From assembly GCA_017654935.2 (NCBI GenBank), contig CM065690.1, positions 16,630,703-16,694,702 on the forward strand: DNA of 64,000 nt, written 5' to 3'. The notes beneath the pieces are model-generated. The model saw only the letters and a program-made list of their open reading frames with translations, did not search any database and was not told the origin of the DNA. The position numbers were made by a program, and so were the translations under genes. This DNA comes from Phymorhynchus buccinoides. Its lineage: Eukaryota; Mollusca; Gastropoda; Neogastropoda; Raphitomidae. Shown in pieces: positions 1 through 10,379 of this stretch; position 1 is the first letter of the stretch; every line of letters begins with the position of its first letter.

Positions 1-484
1 TGTCATTTTTCTTCCCCCCTAATCTAAACCGAAAGTAAATTGCATTTTTTTTTCTCTGAGAATTTTAAGGCTATTCAAAGTATGCATACTATACATGGAT
101 GCTCCTGCTTTCAGGCATGCTTTTATTGCCTGGACCGGCGTCGCCGGATTATGAGATTTGAGAAGATTCATTTTGCTGGTTTTATGGGAGGTCATGAAGT
201 TTAACCAGAAGTGAAGTGCAAGATAGCTGTCAATCACATTGGGAAACTGTTTGTTTTCCCTTGCCGCTTCCAGGGGGCATTGCCCCACAGAACCACCAGA
301 GGGGCGCTGTCCCTGCATTCCGCCGGGGCCTAGGCGGCCCCTGAACCACCTGCCTTGCAGGATTTTTTGTATTTTCCCAGGAGCCTCCATGTAATAGAAT
401 TCTTTGCATTCTTAGAGTTTGAAAGAACAATGTAGCGTTTGCATGTACACCATGCATGTGATGTGGTGTTGTATTTGCATACAG

Positions 485-687
485 AATCACGCGACGTGCT
501 GGTCATGAAGCCTGGAGGTGCGCGCTCTACAGCACCGAGTCATTGGGAGCTAACCTCTGGCATTGCTGACCTTGACCCGAATCCCTTAGCCTTTGTGCAA
601 GAGTCTTCAGTGTCAACACTCCACCGCCGTGTGTGACCTCGTGCCATCGCCACCCATGGCTAAGACAAACGACAGCTGCTGGTCTGA
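485..687 (+). pseudogene. Inverted, frameshifted copy of RNF213-like terminal exon
   Basis: After an acceptor-like CATACAG at 478-484 the sequence follows the terminal exon of the ligase gene (intact at 51,633-51,831, minus) in opposite orientation. It ends at TGA 685-687, with AATAAA at 751-756. Extra bases relative to the intact copy break the frame several times. No coding function is likely, because it lies in the palindrome arm that looks like uncorrected sequence. Confidence 0.75.
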
Positions 688-824
688 AGTCCTCTCTGAG
701 ATAAACGGTACAGCCGCAAAAGATGTGCACTGTGCATAGGACATTTCCTGAATAAAGAATTTGGCCACGCCCTCATCCCCATTTTCATTCTCTCCATCCG
801 CTTTACAATTTAGCCATTCAGGTT

Positions 825-1260
825 TTTTTTAAATATTGTTCAACTGGCTTTCACGGCGTGAACCTGCGCACTTGAGTGGGCACCATGTTTGCCCATTTCT
901 GCAGTGCATATTTGCCTTTATGGCCTTTTTTATATATATAGTTTTTTTACTAGGATTGTTTGTTATCCTTCTTTTACTGTTTTTTCATAAAACCTGGAAT
1001 CCGATTACGTAGAGTAGAGTAGAGTGGCTCCAACGTTTCCCCCAGCACTGTGTGAAATTTATGAGCTATAGTTACAATGATGAACATGCCATGTCGTGAA
1101 TTGTACTGTTTATTTGTAAATGTTTTGTTTTCAGTTTGGTGCGTTATTAAGAATCATTGAATGTGGCTTGGTCGACCTTTACGTCGGTGGACAGTCCTGA
1201 TATAACCATAGCTGTGGACGGAACTATAACAACTACCTAACTAACTAACCAGTCCGTAAT
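825..1260 (-). repeat. Dispersed repeat family R-B (inverted copy in palindrome)
   Basis: Family R-B is about 430 bp. It begins near a tagt-tagt/'tatagtcccgtc' motif, includes 'ggttatctcaggactgtc', 'cagtgctggaaacg' and 'gcccactcaagtgcgcaagg', and ends 'ctggcatgtcataaattgt'. This copy is in reverse orientation. I see no coding potential and cannot assign a class. Confidence 0.6.
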
Positions 1261-2574
1261 TTAGACATAAGCCCCTACATCAAATTTTCGCTTCGAAAGT
1301 GTTCACTAGCGAGAAGCAACAGAAACGTTTTCGCCGTTCTCCGGAAGAGGATATGGGTAGGATCATGAATTAAGGGTTATTGTCCTTAAAAGACCCAGAC
1401 TTTGGAGATTGAGAATCGGAAACTGAAGGGGGGGGGGTCTAAACTACAACTTTGCCGATAACCGGATAAGAGGTGCCGAGATGATGCACTACACAAATTT
1501 CCTGATTAAAGAAATGTGTACGAACAGCCATGAAGCAAATAGATTGAAGAATTTGGGTTTTGACTTTGATGCTAGGCATCTTTCTGTTAGTTCGTTAGGA
1601 GAAGCCGGAGTTCCCAGGTACCTGCTTTGGATTTTTGGGGCCGAGGGATTCTTTCAGAGGAAAAAAACGCTCAGGCAATTCACATGAAATCATGGTCCTA
1701 TATATAGCTCACAGCACCCGGTTTTTCCCCCGAACCACCTTTCCCCTTGTTTTTGTTCATTGCCTTTTGTTGACACTCATCACCCGAGCATAACCAAAGT
1801 AAAGTTTTGATCCATTAGTCTTACATTGCTTCACAGTGGTTATGCCACTTGTAAGGTCTTTGGTTTCTTTCGCTAGCCACCAATCGACTGAAAAGAATAT
1901 TAAATTTGTGCCTCTGTAAAGTTCCTTTAACAGAGGCACAAATTAATATTCTTTTCATCGATTGGTGGCTAGCGAAAGAAACCAAGGACCTTACAGGTGG
2001 TACACCACTATGAAACAATGTAAGCCTGATTGATCAAAACGCTTTAAATTGGTTTATGCTGGTGATGAGTGTTCACAAAAGGCATGAACTAAACAGAGTC
2101 GAAACCGGGTGCTGTGAGCCTATATCTAGACCATGATTTCATGTGAATTGCTGAGCGTTTTCCCTCTGAAAGATCCCTCGGCCCCAAAAATCCAAAGCAA
2201 GGTACCTGAACTCCGGCTTCTCCTATACGAACTAACAGAAAGATGCCTGCATCAAAGTCAAACCCAAATTCTTCAATCTATTTGTCTTCATGGCTGTTCC
2301 GTACACATTTCTTTAATCAGGAAATTTGTGTAGTGCATCATCTCGCACCTCTATCCGCTTATCGTCAAAGTTGTATGTTAGACACACCCCCCTTTCATGT
2401 TTTCCCGATTCTCAATCTCAAAGTCTGGTTCCTTCAGATTCACTACAATAATCCTTAGGCTGATCCTAACCATATCCCTTTCCCGAGAACGGCGAAACGT
2501 TTCTATTGCTTCTCAGTGAAAATGTTCAAAGCGAAAATTTTCGATGTAGGGCGCGTCTAAATTCCGACTTTGGT

Positions 2575-3030
2575 TAGTTAGTTATTTATGTCTGTTATAG
2601 TCCAGTCAACACTGTAGCTATGGTTATCTCAGGACTGTCACCCCATTACGCGTAAAGGTCGAACAAAACACACAATCAATGATTATTAGCAATGTCCCAA
2701 AACCTGAAAACAACAACAAAAAATAAACCGTACAATTAACGACTTGGCATCTCCATCATTGTACCCTATAGCTACTTAATTTCACACAGTGCTGGAAATG
2801 TTGAGCCACTCTACTCTACTCTACTTATCGGATCCGAGGTTGTTTTTTAACAGTTAAAAAGGATAATAAAAACATACTAGCAAAAAAAAAGATATATAAA
2901 AATTGCCATAAAGGCAAATATGCACTGCAGAATGGGCAAACATGTGCCCACTCAAGTGCGTAAGGTTTCACGCGTGAAAGCCAGTGAACAATATTTTAAA
3001 AAAACCTGGCATGTCCTAAATTGTAAATGG
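2575..3030 (+). repeat. Dispersed repeat family R-B
   Basis: This is a forward copy of the R-B family, just downstream (in transcript sense) of the copy-1 terminal exon. Other copies lie at 28,580-28,965, 34,535-34,945 and 51,085-51,510. It has a run of CTCTACT repeats in the middle. Class unknown. Confidence 0.65.
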
Positions 3031-3078
3031 AGGATGAGAGGGAATGAAAAATGGGGATGAGGGGCGGCGCCAAATGTC

Positions 3079-3084
3079 TTTATT
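3079..3084 (-). terminator. Poly(A) signal of gene copy 1
   Basis: AATAAA on the minus strand lies about 70 nt past the stop codon at 3,152-3,154. It matches the signal at 51,563-51,568 in the second copy. Confidence 0.6.
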
Positions 3085-3151
3085 CAGGAAATGTCTATTG
3101 CACAGTGCCTCATCTTTTGCGCGCTTGTACCGGTTTATCTCAGAGAGGACT

Positions 3152-3357
3152 TCAGAACCAGCAGCTGGTCGGGTTCTTAGCCAGGTGGCAGATGGCACGA
3201 GGTTCCACACGGCGGTGGAGTGTTGACCTTGAAGACTCTTTGGCACAAGGTTAAGGTGATTCGGGGTCAAGGTCAGCAAAGCCAGAGGTTAGCTCCCCTG
3301 ACTCGGTGCTGCTAGAGCGGCACCTCCAGGCTCATGACCAGCACGTCGTCGTAGAGT
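3152..3357 (-). pseudogene. RNF213: Terminal exon E22 of RNF213-like gene, copy 1, frameshifted as assembled
   Basis: This is the last coding exon, entered in phase 2 from E21 (AG + A makes Arg) through acceptor CATACAG. The intact version at 51,633-51,831 encodes 65 residues and a stop. This copy carries extra single bases, for example in the stretches matching YSTESGE, AVWTSCH and RQLLV, which break the frame. Because it lies in the error-rich palindrome arm, the breaks are more likely sequencing error than true gene death. Confidence 0.75.
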
Positions 3358-4020
3358 CTGTATGCAAATACACAACACACATCACATGCATGTGTAACAT
3401 GCAACTGCTACATGTTTCTTCAAACTCTAAGAAATGCAATGAATTCCTATTTACATGGATGCTCCTGGGAAATTAAACAAATCCTGCAAGGCAGGGGTTC
3501 AGGGGCCGCCCAGGCCCCGGCTGAGTGCAGGGACAGCGCCCCTCCTGGTGGTTCCGGTGGGGCAATGCCCCCTGGGAAGCTGAAAGGGAAACAACAGTTT
3601 CCAATGTGATTGACAGGCTCTCGTTGCACTTTCACTTCTGGTTAAACTTCATGACCTCCATAAACCAGCAAAATGCATCTTCTTCAAATTCTCATAATCC
3701 GGCAGACGCCGGCTCCAGGCAATAAAAAAAATCCTGAAAGCAGGAGCATCCATGTATATTTATGCATAATTTGAATAGCCTTAAAATTCTCAGAGTAAAA
3801 AAAAATGCAATTTACTTTCAGTTTAGCTTAGGGGGGAAGGAAAACTGACAAATAATTCTGAAGCACAGATGTCAATTTTAAAAAAAGCCTACAGAGAATA
3901 TAACAATTCAAAGTCACGAAGGGGAGGGGGCGGGAGTATGTTTGTATGGCTTACTAAGGGGGACCATTCTGCCATCAAAGTAGTTTTATAAGATCGTGAA
4001 GTGAAATATGTTTCTTTTTG

Positions 4021-4064
4021 CTCTCTCTCTCTCTCTCTCTCTCTCCCCACCCCCTCCCTCCCTC
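4021..4064 (+). repeat. CT-rich microsatellite
   Basis: A run of CT dinucleotides grading into CCCTCC. The second copy (52,485-52,545) is longer, which accounts for the local 12-bp change in spacing between the two duplicated blocks. Confidence 0.9.
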
Positions 4065-4347
4065 TCTTTTGTCGCTGAAACATTTTTTATGGTTTCCGGG
4101 ATAATAAATGTTGGATTGGCATTTGGAATGGCTGTGGAAATGGCACGCACGTTGACTTCAACATGAACTTGACTTTTTTCTTTTCTTTTTTCCCTTGTGA
4201 TTTCAGAATCCAGGATTTTATTGTCATAATCGGAAATGCGGCTGGAAAACGGAAAAATCCCGGGAAATTCGGAATGGTGGGCAGCTATGTAACATGCGTG
4301 TGACAACATGTCGCCCGATTCAACAACACACGCTACTTTCCCCTGAC

Positions 4348-4541
4348 CTGTAGTGTTCAGGCTGGGTGTCGTCGTCCTGCTCCTGAGGCTCCGACAGTCG
4401 CAGCATGATGCACTCGAACAGCAGCACGAGCAGCAACTCCAGCCGCTCCACTGACATCTGCTGACACATGGCCTCCACTTCCCGTTCCTGGTCAGAGGTC
4501 AAGGCCTCTCTGAACTTGCCCTCCACGCCGTCGAAGGCGTC
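4348..4541 (-). CDS. RNF213: RNF213-like C-terminal domain, exon E21 (copy 1)
   Basis: A 194-nt exon, phase 0 in and phase 2 out, bounded by CTCTCCCAG and GTCAGG. It encodes 64 full codons beginning DAFDGVEGKFREAL. The Leu-rich ELLLVLLFECIMLRLSEP stretch resembles the penultimate helical segment I recall in human RNF213 (DAFLLELHEMIILKLKNP). It belongs to the cytosolic giant E3 ligase's C-terminal domain. An acidic run (QDDD) follows the helix. The sequence is identical in the second copy. Confidence 0.9.
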
Positions 4542-4841
4542 CTGGGAGAGAAAGAAAGAGAGAGAGCGCGTAGAGGAGTGAACAGAGAGAGTGTTATGGA
4601 AAGAGAAAAACAAGACAAACATCTGCCCATGGTTTATACAACGAATGGGTTCAAAATGAGCGACAGGAGATAGGGATAATATTGCAATATATAGAAAGGG
4701 AGGAAAAGGAAAAGGAAAAGGGAAGAAATGAAGCAAAGGAGGAAAGAAAGGAGAAGAAAAAAACAAAACGAACATAAGAGCGAAAGAACAAAAGAAAAGA
4801 AACAATGAAAAGAAAGAAAGAAAAAGACGGTGTACCCAGCC

Positions 4842-5170
4842 GCCGTGGCGTAGTGGTTAGCGTCGCGGACTACTGGCTGAGAGATCACGGGTTCGAATCC
4901 CATCAGAGGCGAGGGTTTTTTCGGTCCTGGGCCGACTCCTACCCAGAGTGAGTGGCTATGGGCTCAATGGGAAGACTGAAACACACAGTCGAGCTTCATC
5001 CGCTTAATGGATGCGATTCTGAGAGTGTTGCTCTAATTTCAAGACCAACACTGCAGGTGTCTGTAGTTCTTCATGGCGGGCCTGGTTAAACGCCGGGATA
5101 TCATTATGAAAGGAAGCATAGAATACGGCCCCGTCATGTAGTCTCAGACTGATACAGAACTCATAGTATC
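4842..5170 (+). mobile_element. tRNA-derived SINE (family S1)
   Basis: It starts with an A-box-like TGGCGTAGTGGTTAGC and a B-box GGGTTCGAATCC 34 nt later, followed by a tRNA-unrelated body and a (TCA)n tail at about 5,165-5,183. That is the structure of a pol III SINE, lying antisense in the E20-E21 intron. The second copy is at 53,315-53,650. Confidence 0.85.
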
Positions 5171-5224
5171 ATCATCATCATCATAGTCATCCGCCTCATT
5201 TCCCTCAATCATTAAAAAAAAAAT

Positions 5225-5560
5225 GTATCAAATTCTGTGGCTTTGCATGCCCTGCTCTCATGGTGACCTCAGTTTCGATTTCCAATCCAATTTATGTTCT
5301 TGGTGCGTTCGGGTCAAAGTCATGGGGATCAGTATGTTCTGGGGAGCTGTCGGTGGACGGTCGTGGTGGCGCCCTCGGAGGAGGACCTCACTCACGCAGC
5401 TCCGCGACAAAGAGAATAGCGTCGTCAGTAGGGGGCTTAGTAGGCGGTGTCCTGAACAGGCTCCACTGAACTCCACCAAAGTGACTCAGCAGCAGTGCAG
5501 TGTCTCCTCTGTTGGTTGCCTCCTGACGGCCTAACATAGATTCGCTCCCCTTGGACTGCT
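5225..5560 (+). repeat. Dispersed repeat fragment (family R-D)
   Basis: It contains 'ctctcatggtgacctcagtt' and 'gcgttcgggtcaaagtcatg'. An inverted relative is present at 44,215-44,460. Some frames are open, but none resembles a protein I know. Its end lies close to E20. Confidence 0.5.
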
Positions 5561-5723
5561 GGTCTCGATGATTCTGCGACCTGAACAAGCAGAGGTGTGG
5601 CTGCGAGTTGGGACTCGGAATGAGCGGCGTGGGAGCAACGCCAATGTACGGCCCAGAAGATGGGACAGCAAAAGAAAAAAAAGAAAAAAAAAAGAGGGTG
5701 TACATTGACAGATCCTTCCTTAC

Positions 5724-5813
5724 CTGTTTGTGCGAGGCCAGGATGGCGGCTCTGTGGTAGCAGAGGACCACCCACAGCGACTGCAGGTGCTTGAGACAGC
5801 ACAGCTGCTGGGC
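5724..5813 (-). CDS. RNF213: RNF213-like C-terminal domain, exon E20 (copy 1)
   Basis: A 90-nt, 0-0 phase exon between GCGTTCAG and GTAAGG. It encodes 30 residues (AQQLCCLKHLQSLWVVLCYH...). The L-x-H-x-x-x-L-W pattern matches the LKHTIALWQFLSAHKS region recalled from human RNF213, just before the last two exons. Its donor sits about 20 nt from an A-rich tract. Identical in copy 2. Confidence 0.9.
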
Positions 5814-5898
5814 CTGAACGCAGACAGCATCACAGACATGGTAACCACAAGTTTTTTGGTTTTTTATCTTAAAATCTTAGCTTTGTGCTGCGTGTCTT

Positions 5899-6052
5899 TG
5901 CTGTGTTGTAATTACTGTGCTGTGTTGTAATTACTGTGCTGTGTTGTAATTACTGTGCTGTGTTGTAATTACTGTGCTGTGTTGTAATTACTGTGCTGTG
6001 TTGTAATTACTGTGCTGTGTTGTAATTACTGTGCTGTGTTGTAATTAGTGAA
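5899..6052 (+). repeat. 19-bp minisatellite, 8 units
   Basis: Eight head-to-tail copies of CTGTGTTGTAATTACTGTG, starting at 5,901 and every 19 bp to 6,034, the last unit ending in TTAGTG. The block at 54,369-54,520 has the same eight units. The equal number is informative because such arrays normally change length quickly. Confidence 0.95.
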
Positions 6053-6596
6053 GAGGTCGAGCAAAGACTGAAATACGTGAAGCGAACAAGGTGGCGTACT
6101 TAAGGGGCGTTAGCGTTAGGTGACAGAGCGGCGCCTCGCATGCTTCCTCCCTTAACAAGCCTGTTGAGTTGTGAAAGAAAAAGGAGTCTCTCGCTTCTTT
6201 TTCCACCTTCGTTTTTTGTCAATTTTGAGCTATGGGTAGTTTTGTGTTCTCTAACATCTTATCTGTCATATTTATAATGGATATTCTTTAATATGGTGTC
6301 TAAATGGTCTTATAAGTGTTTTAAAACGAGTAGGCCAATACATTTTCTACAGCAAGTCTAGACTTTAAACAGCAAGTCTAGACTTTAAACTGTGGTTTTC
6401 TCAAAATGGCTGATGCTTACTCTGCTAACTTTAAATGCTCGTAACTCTGGAACGGACACAAATACAAGAATGGTTCTTGTATCATTAGAAATATCTTTGT
6501 CTGCAGTTTGCAATTTTGTTACAATGGTCAGTTTGACACTTAATGTCCCTTTCGTGATGCTAGGTCAAATATAATCTGTGAACAATCGATGATCTG

Positions 6597-7531
6597 TTAA
6601 CCCTCTTATGCAGTGAATGTTCGGAAACATTCAAAAAAAAAATTGGATTGTAAATGCAGAGAACGTTCCGGAACGTACCGATTCCATGTGGCCGGTTTGG
6701 GCGCTTCCATTTTTGTTTCTATCACATGGCAGTCACGTGGGCGCTTCAGCCTCGCTTTCGCTATAGATTACACTTCCGCCCTGTTGCTTGCAATGGCTTC
6801 TAGGCTGATTGGTTTGAAAGATATGAATTTTTGAAAATTAGTGACCGACTTCAGCATTTTCGCGATTCTTCTAATATGGATGACAAACAGTTATGGCGTC
6901 CATTGACTGAGGAAAGCGATGAATAGTCCTATTTTTGTGAAAGATGGGACTTATGAGATCACGAAGTGATGAGTAAGGAGTGTATTCTGACCTATTTCGG
7001 CAGCGAGCTTGTGTTTGTTCGATCGATGCAAAGTTTTGAAGTCGTGTTACTGACATCGGCATTTTCCCGACTTTTACATCATGGATGATGAGTCGTTATT
7101 GCATCCACTGAGTGATGACAGCGATGAAAATTCCCTTTTTTGTGAAAGATAGGAATTATAAGATCGTGAAGTGAAAGGGTAAGTGAATGATTTTGATCTA
7201 CATTTCCATTTCAGTCGTCTTAGGCTTCACCAGTCTGCAAAAGTAGGCAGTGAATGACTAGTGAATGCAGTTTGCGAATACACTTTGGCATTTTGATTTT
7301 TTTTTTTTGTGGAGCCATGCATCCCCATAACATCTTGAAATTCATTTTGCAAATCAGACAGACATCTCGGCAACACATTCAAAACAAAAAAAAAAAAAAT
7401 AAATCTGCTAGGGTATATCTTATTTTATTTTATTTTTTTGACGCTACCCCCCTTTTGTACGGAGTGACGTCCCTTGGGCTAGGATTTCAGAGGTGACTGA
7501 GCGCACAGAGCGTCAGGACTTAAAGGGTTAA
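6597..7531 (+). mobile_element. piggyBac-like non-autonomous element
   Basis: TTAA flanks both ends (6,597-6,600 and 7,528-7,531), and the termini read CCCTCTTA... and ...TTAAAGGG, as expected for piggyBac-type elements. Two short frames inside (near 6,874 and 7,081) begin MDD and continue with acidic residues, reminiscent of a transposase N-terminus, but both stop early. The right end lies in the TTAA five bases inside a copy of the E19 splice donor, at the edge of the E19 array. Confidence 0.65.
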
Positions 7532-8476
7532 CTGACCTTAGTGCTGCACACGGTGAGTTTCATCCTCAGGGTGTGCTCCATAAACTGGTGCAGGGAGCGG
7601 TCAGGGTGTCCTCCAAGGGCCCTCAGGAAGGACAGGGCCACGTTCAGAAACATCGGCAATATATAAATGAACAGTAATCAATGACGTTAACTGACCTAAG
7701 TGCTGCACACGGTGAGTTTCATCCTCAGGGTGTGCTCCATAAACTGGTGCAGGGAACAGTCAGGGTGACCCCCCAGGGCCCTCAGGAAGGACAGGGCCAC
7801 GTTCAGAAACATCGGCAATATATAAATGAACAGTACTCAATGACGTTAACTGACCTTAGTGCTGCACACGGTGAGCTTCATCCTCAGGGTGTGCTCCATG
7901 AATTGGTGCAGGGAACAGTCAGGGTGACCCCCCTCAGGAAGGACAGGGCCACGTTCAGAAACATCGGCAATATATAAATGAACAGTAATCAATGACGTTA
8001 ACTGACCTAAGTGCTGCACACGGTGAGTTTCATCCTCAGGGTGTGCTCCATAAATTGGTGCAGGGAGCGGTCAGGGTGTCCTCCAAGGGCCCTCAGGAAG
8101 GACAGGGCCACGTTCAGAAACATTGGCAATATATAAATGAACAGTACTCAATGACGTTAACTGACCTTAGTGCTGCACACGGTGAGCTTCATCCTCAGGG
8201 TGTGCTCCATGAATTGGTGCAGGGAACAGTCAGGGTGACCCCCCTCAGGAAGGACAGGGCCACGTTCAGAAACATTGGCAATATATAAATGAACAGTACT
8301 CAATGACGTTAACTGACCTAAGTGCTGCACACGGTGAGCTTCATCCTCAGGGTGTGCTCCATAAACTGGTGCAGGGAACAGTCAGGGTGACCCCCCAGGG
8401 CCCTCAGGAAGGACAGGGCCACGTTCAGAAACATCGGCAATATATAAATGAACAGTACTCAATGACGTTAACTGAC
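7532..8476. repeat. Tandem array of the E19 exon 3' end with its splice donor
   Basis: Six intronic units of about 153-160 bp (starting near 7,530, 7,686, 7,846, 8,000, 8,158 and 8,310) precede the true exon copy at 8,470. On the minus strand each holds about 110 nt of the E19 3' end (TGCACCA..., GTGTGCAGCACT), a GTCAG donor and about 45 nt of intron ending TCATTGATTACTG-like. Units fall into alternating subtypes (CTTAGTG/CTAAGTG; CCCAGGGCCC versus a short CCCTCAGG form). None has a convincing acceptor. The + strand frames are shadows. Confidence 0.92.
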
Positions 8477-8671
8477 CTTAGTGCTGCACACGGTGAGCTT
8501 CATCCTCAGGGTGTGCTCCATGAATTGGTGCAGGGAGCAGTCAGGGTGACCCCCCAGGGCCCTCAGGAAGGACAGGGCGGTGTTGAGGCGGTCGATGGAC
8601 CCACACACCTCCGGCAGGTTGTCGCCCAGTTCACCCATGATCTGACCGCGCTCTGAGGGGCTCAGGCTTTC
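8477..8671 (-). CDS. RNF213: RNF213-like C-terminal domain, exon E19 (copy 1)
   Basis: A 195-nt, 0-0 phase exon (acceptor GTACCCAG, donor AAG|GTCAGT) coding 65 residues from ESLSPSERGQIMGEL. The LNTALSFLRALGGHPD segment aligns by eye with VVEVTLGFLSTAGGDPN in human RNF213. Its 3' 110 nt plus donor has been copied six times into the following intron, so a spliceosome reading this pre-mRNA meets seven equivalent donors. The true exon is identified because only it has an acceptor and the full 5' half. Confidence 0.92.
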
Positions 8672-8705
8672 CTGGGTACAACACAGGAGTGCATCCCTTT
8701 CAATT

Positions 8706-8917
8706 GTACCGTATTTTTCTAACTATAAGGCGATACTGTTTTCACAGAGGGAGACTTGACTATAAGGCGATACTGTTTTCACAGAGGGAGACCCCTGCGC
8801 CTTATAACATGACTAATAAAACAGTAAGGAAATATATTAACAAAATCTGAATTTTTTATAAAAATAATTGGGCGCCTTATAATTAAGGTGCGCCTTATAG
8901 TCAAATAAATACGGTAC
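8706..8917. mobile_element. TIR MITE family M2 (ACTATAAGGCG ends)
   Basis: A 212-bp element with inverted ends GTACCGTATTT...ACTATAAGGCG and CGCCTTATAGTC...AATACGGTAC. Relatives are at 27,826-28,202, 31,428-32,030 (interrupted), 38,303-38,455 and 48,672-49,092. Non-coding. Superfamily uncertain. Confidence 0.75.
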
Positions 8918-9344
8918 ACAAAAATATTTCAAGCATTTAGTTTGTTTTTTTCCAATATCTGCTTTCGCCTCGTGACTGTAAATTTTCCAAAAATTTAAAT
9001 CTCCTTTTTTCACATTTCGCTGGCTTGAACATTGAAGTACATGCTCTTGTTTATCTGCCATTTCTTAACAAACAACAACAACAAAAAATCATGAAAATAC
9101 AAAAACGAAGACAAAATTGAATCGGTAATCAACTGATTTTATGCACCCCGATTTGAAGATTGAAGTTACTTATGACCAGAATTTGGCATACCAAGTTCAG
9201 TATAAAATATGAATACTGGTAATTTATGCCCAAAAAAAAGGTCTTGTGAATGTTGTTTAACTGCAAAGCGCTGAAGCAGCTTGATCTTTCTTCATTTTCT
9301 TTTGCGCTAAGTGAAATCATTGTGAAGCTCTTTTCCTTTTCAAG

Positions 9345-9590
9345 TTAACCCTTTCACCGCCAGCCATGTTTCAGCCAAAAATGTCCATTAAATTCACCTG
9401 GGTAGAGAACAAAATCCATCGGCAGTATTGGGGATTCTTCTGTGACATATATAAAATAAGGTCTATCCTTACTTCCCAAAACTAAGACAATAGGGTCTTT
9501 GGATAACAGACCCCAATTTGATGCCTTTTAGTGACATAGAAGTTAAATCATTGTGGTGCTAAAATGCGACTTTGGCGGTGAAAGGGTTGA
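9345..9590. mobile_element. piggyBac-type MITE family M1
   Basis: TTAA at 9,345-9,348, then CCCTTTCACCGCCA, closing with TGGCGGTGAAAGGG and TTGA (a decayed TTAA) at 9,587-9,590. The length of 246 bp and terminal CCCTTT/AAAGGG with TTAA target sites are the piggyBac signature. The element ends only 10 nt from the E18 splice donor. Other copies are at 12,322-12,565, 36,221-36,466 and, partial, 27,658-27,780. Confidence 0.85.
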
Positions 9591-9600
9591 CATGACACAC

Positions 9601-9675
9601 CTGGTCAATTTTCTCTCTCAGGGCTTTGAACAGCCTGGCGCTGGTGGTGTCCGCTCTGTACACCATAGTCTCCAC
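9601..9675 (-). CDS. RNF213: RNF213-like C-terminal domain, exon E18 (copy 1)
   Basis: A 75-nt, 0-0 exon (acceptor TGTGTGCAG, donor CAG|GTGTGT) coding 25 residues: VETMVYRADTTSARLFKALR and then EKIDQ. It corresponds to the TLVYRHDWNYEHLFMDI segment recalled from human RNF213. A piggyBac MITE begins 10 nt into the intron, so the donor survived a very close insertion. Confidence 0.9.
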
Positions 9676-10379
9676 CTGCACACAGACGAAAAGCACTTGG
9701 GTAAAACTCGCTTCATTTTAAAGGCTGAGAGAACTCTGGATTGCAAGATACTTTCATCAGATCTGTTTACCCCAAATCTTCACTGTCAATAATCCCAAGC
9801 TCTGAAAACAGTAATGCTGCAACTTCCCATCCAAACCCAACTTCGACAACTGCCGAAATTTTGCACTTCGTACCTAGAAAAATGGCGGCATGGAGAAATA
9901 AACCGGAAGTATTCATTCAAGGGACATCACTCGAAGTGATACCTTTGATAGCAGACGACAGAGTAGCGAGTACGGCTCAAACGCCATGCCTTCTTTTGAT
10001 TTCTTTTTCTTCTTCCGCACTCGTTCTGCGGAAATGCAGATTTTTTGTGTTGCTGACCGTAATAGCGTAATTGGAGGTCTCAAAATGTAAAAAATTACGG
10101 ACAAATCCGTAGAGAAAACAGGTCTGTTTCATTTTTTTTTTTACTGCAACAATAAGCCATTTAGTATTACATGCCATTAGTCATACCACTAGACGCAGGG
10201 GTCTCAGTCAGGAATAACAGTATTGCTTTATAGTCCATAAGATTGGAGACTTTTATTTTTTACTATGAACTACCGTCACAAAAGATGGCACACGGTACCA
10301 GATTTGGTTATCTCTTTCAAAAGCCATGCGTAGTCTGCATAACTGAAGCATGTACTCTTGCTCAGAAACAGCTGGTCTA

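Larger units (their letters stand above)
1..1920. repeat. Left arm of a 3.85-kb palindrome
   Basis: This arm reads as the reverse complement of 1,926-3,851. The first bases match the complement of 3,829-3,851, and the match runs inward to the fold point at about 1,921-1,925 (loop GTTCC between CTGTAAA and TTTAACAG). The arms differ by many single-base indels. It contains an inverted copy of the gene's terminal exon and of dispersed family R-B. The palindrome probably continues upstream of the window. It may be a genuine inverted duplication, but the error pattern favours a fold-back assembly artefact. Confidence 0.9.
1926..3851. repeat. Right arm of the 3.85-kb palindrome
   Basis: This is the complement of 1-1,920 and also the direct counterpart of 50,430-52,315. 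Between homologous points 2,133-3,889 and 50,639-52,354 this copy is 41 bases longer, whereas the next 11 kb drifts by only about a dozen. The surplus is mainly single-base insertions scattered through unique sequence and the exon, which looks like raw long-read error rather than evolution. Confidence 0.85.

Noticed and set aside
485..687. A third functional RNF213 terminal exon on the + strand
   Set aside because: It is frameshifted, in inverted orientation, and lies within a palindrome that looks like a fold-back artefact.
4320..4903. Phe/Leu-rich minus-strand frames suggesting membrane proteins
   Set aside because: They come from AG/CT-rich intron sequence next to E21; only the E21 part is real coding.
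4842..4915. Functional tRNA gene
   Set aside because: It has A and B boxes but no complete acceptor stem pairing, and it continues into a SINE body with a simple-repeat tail. The same applies to 29,286, 31,205-31,285 (minus) and 35,524.
7681..8656. Long + strand frames with a repeated MTLTDLSAAHGE-type text
   Set aside because: They are shadows of the E19 array read on the wrong strand. Frames persist only because the units repeat; the real coding is minus-strand E19.
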